NCBI GenBank assembly: GCA_946886875.1
Contig: CAMPJN010000075.1
Coordinates: forward strand, 1 to 12,945
Direction: 5' to 3'
DNA from: an uncultured Pseudomonas sp.
GTDB taxonomy: Bacteria; Pseudomonadota; Gammaproteobacteria; Pseudomonadales; Pseudomonadaceae
Length of the DNA: 12,945 nt
A program made the translations under genes and the position numbers. This document shows, piece by piece, positions 1 to 6,065 of the stretch. A model generated the notes under the pieces. That model ran no database searches and was not told the origin of the DNA. It saw nothing but the letters and a program-made list of their open reading frames with translations. Each line of letters begins with the position of its first letter. Position 1 is the stretch's first letter.

Positions 1-7
1 TAAAAAA

Positions 8-25
8 GGGTCGCCTGGGCGACCC
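8..25 (-). terminator. Rho-independent terminator of the tRNA-Val gene
   Basis: The inverted repeat GGGTCGC / GCGACCC with a 4-base loop is flanked by an A-run on the left and a T-run on the right, so it can act on both strands. On the minus strand it lies 13 bases beyond the tRNA 3' end and is followed by TTTTTT. It probably also ends a plus-strand transcript entering from outside the window. Confidence 0.85.
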
Positions 26-38
26 TTTTTATCGAATT

Positions 39-115
39 TGGTAGGCACAATTGGATTCGAACCAACGACCCCCACCATGTCAAGGTGGTGCTCTAACCAA
101 CTGAGCTATGTGCCT
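39..115 (-). tRNA. tRNA-Val (anticodon GAC)
   Basis: Read on the minus strand, 77 bases fold as a complete cloverleaf. The acceptor stem is AGGCACA / TGTGCCT with discriminator A and an encoded CCA. The D arm carries the AGTTGGTTA-type loop. The anticodon stem is CCACC / GGTGG with loop TTGACAT, giving anticodon GAC at the usual place. The T arm contains GGTTCGAATCC. It decodes valine GTC/GTT codons. It is a single gene with its own promoter and terminator. Confidence 0.96.
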
Positions 116-128
116 ACGATGGGGCGGC

Positions 129-156
129 ATTTTACGGAGACGCAAAAAAGAGTCAA
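129..156 (-). promoter_or_regulatory. Sigma-70 promoter of tRNA-Val
   Basis: On the minus strand, a -35 box TTGACT (151-156) and a -10 box TAAAAT (129-134) are separated by 16 bases. The sequence just after the -10 is GCCGCCCC, the GC-rich discriminator typical of stringently controlled stable-RNA promoters. The predicted transcription start near 122 leaves only a very short leader before the tRNA. Confidence 0.8.
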
Positions 157-299
157 CACTTTTTTCGCTAACTGTCTGAATAAGCGAATTTTTTACTGTT
201 CTATGGGGCGTTTAATATTTCGTACAGGGCACTAGCCGAGGTTTTTCATCTCGGGTAGCATCGGCGCATTCGTAAAAAATAAAGAACAGAGGTTACAAA
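157..299 (+). promoter_or_regulatory. Upstream region and ribosome binding site of the amine oxidase gene
   Basis: This is an AT-rich gap between the diverging tRNA and oxidase genes. An AGAGG ribosome binding site at about 288-292 precedes the ATG at 300. TTTAATAT at 211-218 could serve as a -10 element, but no good -35 lies at the right spacing. A small inverted repeat CCGAG / CTCGG (236-240 and 250-254) lies between this and the start codon. The exact promoter is uncertain. Confidence 0.35.
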
Positions 300-1583
300 A
301 TGGCGCACACAGCGTACCCACAGTCCTATTACGCCGCTTCTGCTAACTCAGCACCGGCCCGGCCGGAACTGAACGGCGAAGTAGAAACCGATGTGTGCAT
401 CGTAGGCGCCGGCTACACCGGCTTATCTACGGCCATCGCCCTATTGGAGAGCGGCTTCAAGGTCAGCATCGTCGAAGCCGCCAAAGTCGGTTTCGGCGCC
501 TCGGGTCGCAACGGCGGGCAGATCGTCAACAGTTACAGCCGCGATATCGACGTGATCGAACGCACTGTCGGGGCTAAACAGGCACAGCTACTGGGTCACA
601 TGGCCTTCGAAGGCGGTCGGATCATTCGTGAGCGCATTGCCAAATACAACATTCAGTGCGACCTCAAGGATGGCGGCGTATTTGCCGCGGTCACCGCCAA
701 GCAAATGGGACACCTGGAAGCGCAGAAGAAGCTGTGGGAGCGCTATGGCCATACCCAGCTCGAACTGCTGGACGCCAAACGCATTCGTGAAGTAGTGGCG
801 ACCGATATCTATCAAGGCGGCATGCTCGATATGAGCGGCGGCCATATCCACCCGCTCAACCTGGCCTTGGGCGAGGCGGCGGCGGTCGAATCGCTGGGTG
901 GTGTGATCTACGAACAATCGCCGGCCGTGCGCATCGAGCGCGGCGCGAGCCCGGTGGTGCATACGCCCAATGGGCGGATCAAGGCCAAGTTCGTGGTAGT
1001 GGCCGGCAATGCCTACCTGGGCAATCTGGTTCCCGAGTTGTCGGCCAAGTCGATGCCCTGCGGCACCCAGGTGGTCACCACCGAACCCTTGCCCGACGAA
1101 CTGGCGAAAAGCCTGCTGCCCCAGGACTACTGCGTCGAAGACTGCAACTACCTGCTCGACTACTACCGCCTCAGCGGCGACAAGCGACTGATCTTCGGCG
1201 GCGGCGTAGTCTACGGCGCGCGCGATCCGGCGAATATCGAGGCGATCATCCGTCCGAAGATGCTCAAAGCCTTCCCGCAGCTGAAAGACGTGAAAATCGA
1301 CTACGCCTGGACCGGCAATTTCCTGCTGACCCTTTCGCGCTTGCCACAGGTCGGCCGGCTGGGCGACAACATCTATTACTCGCAAGGCTGCAGCGGCCAC
1401 GGCGTGACCTACACCCACCTGGCCGGCAAGGTACTGGCCGAAGCGCTGCGCGGCCAGGCGGAACGCTTCGACGCCTTCGCAGGGCTACCACACTACCCCT
1501 TCCCGGGCGGCCAGCTGCTGCGCGTGCCCTTTACTGCCATGGGCGCCTGGTACTACAGCTTGCGCGACAGACTCGGTTTCTGA
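300..1583 (+). CDS. puuB: FAD-dependent amine oxidase, PuuB/PauB (gamma-glutamylputrescine oxidase) type
   Basis: A 427-residue flavoprotein of the D-amino-acid-oxidase superfamily. The N-terminal Rossmann fold shows GAGYTG (Gly36, Gly38, Gly41) and an acidic strand end at Glu59 for the ribose of FAD. ASGRNGGQ (67-74) is the signature of the PuuB/PauB and OrdL group. The C-terminal flavin-binding motif QGCSGHG lies at about 362-368. Family members oxidise gamma-glutamylated putrescine or related polyamines in the cytoplasm, feeding polyamine carbon and nitrogen into GABA. P. aeruginosa has four such paralogues (PauB1-4). The linkage here to PA2778- and PA2779-like genes matches PauB3 (PA2776). 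The exact substrate is inferred, not visible. The gene stands alone on its strand and ends at a strong terminator. The start is supported by an AGAGG site 7 bases upstream. Confidence 0.85.
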   Translation: MAHTAYPQSYYAASANSAPARPELNGEVETDVCIVGAGYTGLSTAIALLESGFKVSIVEAAKVGFGASGRNGGQIVNSYSRDIDVIERTVGAKQAQLLGHMAFEGGRIIRERIAKYNIQCDLKDGGVFAAVTAKQMGHLEAQKKLWERYGHTQLELLDAKRIREVVATDIYQGGMLDMSGGHIHPLNLALGEAAAVESLGGVIYEQSPAVRIERGASPVVHTPNGRIKAKFVVVAGNAYLGNLVPELSAKSMPCGTQVVTTEPLPDELAKSLLPQDYCVEDCNYLLDYYRLSGDKRLIFGGGVVYGARDPANIEAIIRPKMLKAFPQLKDVKIDYAWTGNFLLTLSRLPQVGRLGDNIYYSQGCSGHGVTYTHLAGKVLAEALRGQAERFDAFAGLPHYPFPGGQLLRVPFTAMGAWYYSLRDRLGF

Positions 1584-1594
1584 TCTTTATTCAC

Positions 1595-1633
1595 AATGAA
1601 AAACGGCGCCCAACAAAGGCGCCGTTTTTCATT
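1595..1633. terminator. Bidirectional rho-independent terminator between converging genes
   Basis: A perfect 16-bp inverted repeat (1595-1610 and 1618-1633) surrounds the 7-base loop CAACAAA. The GGCGCC core is flanked by AAAAA on one side and TTTTT on the other. It lies 11 bases after the oxidase stop and 9 bases after the stop of the converging peptidase gene, so it can end both transcripts. Confidence 0.93.
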
Positions 1634-1642
1634 GCATCTCTA

Positions 1643-2614
1643 TCAATTAGCTGAGGGACATATCGGCAGCGCGGCGCACTGCCCCACTGCAGCTACCGGT
1701 TGGCTCGTACTTGCGGCGAATCGCTTGTCTTCAGGCGCCAGGCGCTGAGCACAGGCTCTGGCTTGTTCGCCAATCAGGGGGCAACCGCGCTCGCTCAGGA
1801 GCTGCGACAGATTGAACCAACCCGCGGCGAAATCCGGTTGGTGCGCCAAGCTTTTGCGCAAGGCACCTTCGGCACCAGCTATATCGCCACTGGCATAACG
1901 GCTATTGGCCAGGGCGAACCAGGCAATCGACTCATCTGGCCATTGTTTGACCGCGGTGCGATAAGCACGACTAGCGGCTTCGCTGCGCCCGGTTTCCTCA
2001 AGGTCGCTGGCGGCTTTGAGCCAGGGCCGCAACTCGGCCCGCGCCGGCAATTTGTCCGTCGGCAAGGTCAGCACAGCCCAACGTTCGCCGCGCGCCCAGG
2101 TCTTATCGAAACTGCTGAAACTGGTGAGCCAACGCCGATGGGTTCCCGAACGCAGAATCATGGTGCGCTCGCGCTGGTCATAGCCGACCACCACCGCGAA
2201 ATGCCAGCGCGGATACCAGCCGAAAGCCAGGTTTTGCAGCACCAATACCGGATTGCCCGCTGCAACTTCGGCAAGCACGGCATCCAAACTCGGCTGCAGC
2301 GGATATACCAGCATGTCGTGGCTGCGGGCCGCGGCGACCATCTCGACCTGCAAGCTACCCTCGCGGCCAGGGATGAACACCTGATCCTTGAGCAAACCAG
2401 GACTGGTCGTCACCCCACGCTGGTTGAGCATGATGGCCAACGCTGCCGGCCCGCACTGGTAGGCAGTCTGGGCAAAAAAAGGCACATCGCTCAATTCCAC
2501 CCGCTCAGGCAAACGCGAAGTCTGCGGTGGCAACACCGGAGACTTCGCGCAGGCTGCAAGCAGCAAAATTAAAGCGAGGGGAAGAAAACGAATGCCAATC
2601 AGCGATCTATGCAT
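1643..2614 (-). CDS. PA2778-family lipoprotein: C39-like cysteine peptidase with C-terminal TPR-like repeats
   Basis: A 323-residue protein. Its N-terminus is a lipoprotein signal with lipobox LAAC (Cys22) and Ala at +2, predicting anchoring in the outer membrane facing the periplasm. Residues about 40-190 form a papain-like C39 domain: QCGPAAL places the nucleophile at Cys54, and WHFAVVVGYD places His138. The third catalytic residue is not obvious, because the usual Asp-Pro after the histidine strand is replaced by RSGTH. Residues about 195-300 contain helical TPR-type repeats (ESIAWFALANSRYASGDIAGA, then DFAAGWFNLSQLL), suggesting partner binding. The start overlaps the end of the upstream PA2779-like gene by 16 bases and has no strong ribosome binding site of its own, which fits translational coupling. 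The substrate is unknown; a processing role on the paired small protein is speculation. Confidence 0.82.
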   Translation of the reverse strand: MHRSLIGIRFLPLALILLLAACAKSPVLPPQTSRLPERVELSDVPFFAQTAYQCGPAALAIMLNQRGVTTSPGLLKDQVFIPGREGSLQVEMVAAARSHDMLVYPLQPSLDAVLAEVAAGNPVLVLQNLAFGWYPRWHFAVVVGYDQRERTMILRSGTHRRWLTSFSSFDKTWARGERWAVLTLPTDKLPARAELRPWLKAASDLEETGRSEAASRAYRTAVKQWPDESIAWFALANSRYASGDIAGAEGALRKSLAHQPDFAAGWFNLSQLLSERGCPLIGEQARACAQRLAPEDKRFAASTSQPVAAVGQCAALPICPSAN

Positions 2615-3006
2615 TTTACGAAACTGAAGATATTGGTGGCGCAGAGCATATCCGTGACGATGAAGATCACCAAGAACAATACGATGACCCCGAGCACACC
2701 GATACCCGCACCAGCAGGCGCTTCAGAGAGTTGCTGGTTGAATTGCGCCAGCTCGGCATTGGTCAGGTTGTTGATACGAGCCTCCACCTGCGAACGGTCG
2801 ACGCCCATGCTGTGCAATTTGTCCCGTACACCCTGATCGTCGAGCATGCTGATTAGTTGCGGACGATCGACCTGTTGCTGCTGCGCGATCAAAACCTCGG
2901 CGGTACCTATCATCGCCGCATTGGCCATGGGAACCTGGACCACCACGAGCAGATGAAAAATCGCCAATAACGCAGCCAAACGCCGGAAAAATGTGGTTTT
3001 AAGCAT
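2599..3006 (-). CDS. PA2779-family small secreted, membrane-anchored protein
   Basis: A 135-residue protein of unknown function. I chose the ATG at 3006 because AAGGAG lies 7-8 bases upstream; the longer open frame to 3060 has no such site. The N-terminus looks like a signal peptide: basic KTTFFRR, a hydrophobic stretch, then a plausible cleavage after Ala30 (ANA). Residues about 45-95 are polar, Gln-rich and probably helical. A glycine-rich turn (APAGAGIG) leads into one transmembrane segment at about 101-121, followed by a short tail with Cys122 and Cys132. This matches the PA2779 family, which sits beside PA2778-type peptidases in pseudomonads. It is the first gene of a two-gene unit and overlaps its partner by 16 bases. 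Confidence 0.8.
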   Translation of the reverse strand: MLKTTFFRRLAALLAIFHLLVVVQVPMANAAMIGTAEVLIAQQQQVDRPQLISMLDDQGVRDKLHSMGVDRSQVEARINNLTNAELAQFNQQLSEAPAGAGIGVLGVIVLFLVIFIVTDMLCATNIFSFVKCIDR

Positions 3007-3031
3007 GATTATTCTCCTTATCGACAATAAA

Positions 3032-3058
3032 TTCGACCAGGCGAACCGGCATGCGTTC
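3032..3058 (-). promoter_or_regulatory. Candidate AlgU (sigma-E-like) promoter for the PA2779-PA2778 pair
   Basis: On the minus strand GAACGC (3053-3058) and TCGAA (3032-3036) are separated by exactly 16 bases. This resembles the GAACTT-N16-TCtgA pattern of AlgU promoters. The predicted start near 3025 would give a leader of about 20 bases containing the AAGGAG site. The match is partial, so this is a candidate only. A role in the envelope stress response would suit two envelope proteins. Confidence 0.3.
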
Positions 3059-3069
3059 ACAGATGCTGG

Positions 3070-3085
3070 CAGTGATTTTTCACTG
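3070..3085. repeat. Inverted repeat between ercS and the PA2779-like gene
   Basis: CAGTGA-TTTT-TCACTG is a perfect 6-bp inverted repeat ending 4 bases before the ercS stop codon. It has no U-run on the minus strand, so it is not a standard terminator. It could be a weak transcript-end hairpin or a protein-binding site upstream of the next gene pair. Confidence 0.4.
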
Positions 3086-3089
3086 AAAG

Positions 3090-4829
3090 CTACGGCTGTT
3101 CAGGCTCGCAGAGCAGTTGGCTAAGCACCGCACGCAGCTTGGCTGGTTTCACCGGCTTGTTGAGCAACGGCACGCCCATGCGCTGCAGCTCGCGGCGGCA
3201 TTGGTCGCTACGGTCGGCGGTGATGATCACCGCCGGAATTTCGCAGGAGAAATGCTGCCGCAAGGCTTGCACCACCTGATCGCCGGTCACCTCATGATCG
3301 AGGTGAAAATCCGCCAGAATCAGATCCGGCGCGTGCTGCCCCAGCGCCTGCAATGCCGCTTGCTGATCGACAGCGGTAACCACCTCGCAGCCCCATTGTT
3401 CGAGCAATGCGGCCATGCTGTGCAGAATGCTCAGTTCGTTATCCAGCACCAACAGGCGCTGTCCCGGCAATGGATCGCCAAGCGGCGCGCGGGCCAACGG
3501 CGCGGCAGGAACAGTCGCGAGCGGCTGCGCCAGCGGCACGCGAATACTGAACACCGAGCCGCGCCCCGGCTGCGAACGGACCTTGACCGGATAACCCAGC
3601 ATGCGGGCGATGCGGTCGACGATGGCCAAACCGAGACCGACGCCGCGACGCTCGGCGGCGCGACCGATATTCAGCTGGTTGAATTCGAGAAAAATCCGCT
3701 CCAGTTGATCCTCGGGGATACCGCGACCGCTGTCGCAAACCTGCAACTCGAGAAACTCGCCACGCTTGCGCGCACCGAGCAGGATGCCGCCCTGTTCGGT
3801 ATAGCGACAGGCATTGCTGAGAAAATTACGCAAGATCCGCGTGAGCAAGCGAAAGTCGGTGCTGATCGCATAAGGTGCGATGCGCACCCTGAGGCTCAAG
3901 CCCTCGGCGGCGGCCACCGACTGGAACTCAGATTCCAGAGGCGCGAGCAGTTGCTCCAAACGGTAAATGTCGATGTCCGGTTTGATCGCCGCCTGGTCGA
4001 GTTTGGAGATATCCAACAAGTCGGTAAGCAGATCCTCGGCGCCCTCCAATGCCTGGTGGCTGCGTTCGACCAGGTTGTGCTCGGCCATTGGCAAACTGCG
4101 TTCGCGCAAGGTGGAGATCAGCAGCCGGGCAGCGTTCAGTGGCTGCAACAAGTCGTGGCTGGCGGTCGCCAGGTATTTATCCTTGCTCAGGTTGGCGGCT
4201 TCAGCGGCGTCGCGCGCTTCGCGCAGAGCCTGCTCGATGCGCTTGCGCTCGACGATCTGCTGCAGCAAGTTGCGGTTGGCCTCCTGCAACTCGGCGGTGC
4301 GTGCACCGACCCGCTGCTCCAGCTCGTCGTTGAGTTGCTGCAAGCGCTGCTGCGCCAGCTTGCGCTCGGTGATATCGGCGACGAAGCCCTCGAACAAGCC
4401 CTGCGCGTCGGGCTTGAGCAACAGGTTCATCAGCACCTCGATGACGCTTCCATCCTGGCGCCGCAACTGGGTTTCATACCAGAACAGCCCCGGCTCGGTG
4501 GTCAGCACCTGACGAATCCGCTGCAGCTCCTCCGCGCCCCCGACGAACAAATGCTGCAGGTCGCTCAACGACCACAGCACCTCCTGCGGGTCGTCGTAAC
4601 CGAGCATGCGCGCCAACGCCGGATTGGCCGCGCGCATCCCTTCCTGCAGGCTGGCCTGGAAGATGCCGTGCACCGCATGCTCGAACAGCCATTTATAGCG
4701 ATTGCGCTCGGCCTCCAATTCCTCCAGACGGGTCAGCAGTTCCGGATAGTGGCTCTTGCGGACCGAATGGCCACCCAGCCCGAGCAACGCATTGAGCGCC
4801 TCGCGCTGCTCGTCAGAGGGCTTCGGCAT
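3090..4829 (-). CDS. ercS: Hybrid sensor histidine kinase/response regulator, NahK/ErcS family
   Basis: A 579-residue cytoplasmic kinase with no transmembrane segments. In order: an N-terminal helix, a PAS domain at about 45-155, a coiled coil at about 157-212, a HisKA domain with phosphorylated His225 in ASHDLLQPL, a HATPase domain (N box Asn335/Asn339, G1 box DSGRG 366-370, G2 box GVGLG 396-400), and a C-terminal receiver at about 457-575 with phosphoacceptor Asp507, Thr537 and Lys558. In P. aeruginosa ErcS (PA1992) belongs to the cascade controlling PQQ-dependent ethanol oxidation. The start at 4829 has GAGGT upstream and overlaps the ercA stop by 17 bases, so the two genes are probably coupled. 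A longer open frame to 4970 lies wholly within ercA and was rejected. The symbol rests on domain order plus the position next to ercA and pqq. Confidence 0.88.
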   Translation of the reverse strand: MPKPSDEQREALNALLGLGGHSVRKSHYPELLTRLEELEAERNRYKWLFEHAVHGIFQASLQEGMRAANPALARMLGYDDPQEVLWSLSDLQHLFVGGAEELQRIRQVLTTEPGLFWYETQLRRQDGSVIEVLMNLLLKPDAQGLFEGFVADITERKLAQQRLQQLNDELEQRVGARTAELQEANRNLLQQIVERKRIEQALREARDAAEAANLSKDKYLATASHDLLQPLNAARLLISTLRERSLPMAEHNLVERSHQALEGAEDLLTDLLDISKLDQAAIKPDIDIYRLEQLLAPLESEFQSVAAAEGLSLRVRIAPYAISTDFRLLTRILRNFLSNACRYTEQGGILLGARKRGEFLELQVCDSGRGIPEDQLERIFLEFNQLNIGRAAERRGVGLGLAIVDRIARMLGYPVKVRSQPGRGSVFSIRVPLAQPLATVPAAPLARAPLGDPLPGQRLLVLDNELSILHSMAALLEQWGCEVVTAVDQQAALQALGQHAPDLILADFHLDHEVTGDQVVQALRQHFSCEIPAVIITADRSDQCRRELQRMGVPLLNKPVKPAKLRAVLSQLLCEPEQP

Positions 4830-5976
4830 AGACGACCTCGACATCGCTCTGGGTCGAGTCCCGCGGGTTGGTGAGGATGCACGGGTCCTGCATGGCATTG
4901 CGCGAAAGGAAGGGAATGTCGCTACTGCTGACGCCATGCAGGCCGAGGGTTTCATGGAAGCCAACGGCACGCTTGAACTGGATCAGGTGCTCGATCAAGC
5001 GCAAACGGATCTGCGCATGAGTCAAACCGCGACTGTCGATGCCGAGGGTTTCAGCGACCATTTTGAAGCGCTCGGGCGAGGCGTTGTAGTTGAACGCAAC
5101 CACGTGTTCGACCAGCACCGCATTGCACAGCCCGTGCGGCAGATCGAGGAAACCGCCCAGGCTGTGCGCCATCGCGTGCACCGCGCCAAGGATCGCATTG
5201 GAGAACGCCAGGCCGGCCTGCATGCTGCCGAGCATGATTTTCTCGCGCAGGGCGATATCGTTGGGGTTGGCGATCATCGCCACCAGATTGCCATTTATCA
5301 GGCGCATCGCCTCCAGCGCATGGGCATCGGTCAACGCCCCCGAGCCGGTGGAAACGAAGGCTTCGATGGCATGCACCAGGGCATCGATGCCGGTACAGGC
5401 GGAGAGGAACGGGTCCATGCTCAGGGTGGTTTCCGGATCGATCAGCGAGACATCGGGCACCGCGCCCTTGCTGACGATGGAGAACTTCATCCGCTGTTCC
5501 TGGTTGGAGATGATCACGAACTGCGAGACGTCAGCCGAGGTGCCTGCCGTGGTCGGGATCAGGATCAGCGGAGGGCTCGGTACGCGCAGAGTATCGACGC
5601 CCTCGAATTCGATGATATTGCGGCCGTGGGCGACGGCGATGCCGATGCCCTTGGCACAGTCCATCGGGCTGCCACCGCCCACTGCGACTATCGCGTTGCA
5701 CCCCTCGCTGCGATAAAGCTCGGCGCCGGCCATCACCTCTTCGGAGCGTGGATTCGGCGACACCTGGGTATACAGGCAGTGCTCGATCCCCTGCCCCAGC
5801 AGGCTGGCCTGCACATCGGCGACCCAGCCGACGGCGAGCACGCCCGGGTCCGACACCAGCAGCACTTTGCGCGCACCGTAGTTGCTGGCGTAGTTGCCGA
5901 CACTGTGCCGGCAGCCGGCGCCGAAGACGATTTCCGGCGAAACGAATTTACGGTGCAAACTGATATCGGCGCTCAT
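4813..5976 (-). CDS. ercA: Iron-containing alcohol dehydrogenase-like regulatory protein ErcA
   Basis: A 387-residue group III (iron-containing) alcohol dehydrogenase. The nucleotide-binding motif GGGSP is at 100-104, followed by Asp106 and Lys109. By comparison with FucO the metal ligands are Asp198, His202, His267 and His281, with His271 also conserved (VHAMAH, then LPHG). All are present, so the fold should bind metal and NAD(H). In pseudomonads ErcA (PA1991) is needed for normal expression of the ethanol oxidation system and is described as regulatory rather than a main catabolic enzyme. The gene follows pqqH after an 89-base gap and overlaps ercS by 17 bases. The ribosome binding site at 5976 is weak (GAGG lies very close to ATG). 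The start was kept because family members begin at about this point and no better codon is nearby. Confidence 0.9.
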   Translation of the reverse strand: MSADISLHRKFVSPEIVFGAGCRHSVGNYASNYGARKVLLVSDPGVLAVGWVADVQASLLGQGIEHCLYTQVSPNPRSEEVMAGAELYRSEGCNAIVAVGGGSPMDCAKGIGIAVAHGRNIIEFEGVDTLRVPSPPLILIPTTAGTSADVSQFVIISNQEQRMKFSIVSKGAVPDVSLIDPETTLSMDPFLSACTGIDALVHAIEAFVSTGSGALTDAHALEAMRLINGNLVAMIANPNDIALREKIMLGSMQAGLAFSNAILGAVHAMAHSLGGFLDLPHGLCNAVLVEHVVAFNYNASPERFKMVAETLGIDSRGLTHAQIRLRLIEHLIQFKRAVGFHETLGLHGVSSSDIPFLSRNAMQDPCILTNPRDSTQSDVEVVYAEAL

Positions 5977-6065
5977 GCCTCGGCCTACTGCTGGTTGGAT
6001 GAATAGCTGTCAGCCTACTGCATTCGCCTGCCAATGCAATGCAACCAGAGTCGCGTGGCACGCGG
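5977..6065 (-). other. Gap between pqqH and ercA with a small hairpin
   Basis: This 89-base gap is the largest within the pqqE-pqqH-ercA-ercS run. It contains a short inverted repeat CGCGT-GGC-ACGCG (6052-6064) just after the pqqH stop, without a U-run. I see no convincing promoter, though a separate weak start for ercA-ercS is possible. None of the REP-like palindromes found in the pqq genes occurs here. Confidence 0.35.

Noticed and set aside
38..235. A short plus-strand open frame starting over the tRNA
   Set aside because: It is translated from the tRNA antisense strand and the tRNA promoter; no evidence of coding.
588..1418. A 276-codon minus-strand frame opposite the amine oxidase
   Set aside because: No ribosome binding site or domain; shadow of a gene with intact flavin motifs.
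3117..4874. A 585-codon open frame on the plus strand opposite ercS
   Set aside because: It mirrors the ercS codons in a high-GC genome, has no recognisable domain, and is rich in Arg, Gln, Leu and Ala as expected for an antisense shadow. The ercS frame has every kinase motif.
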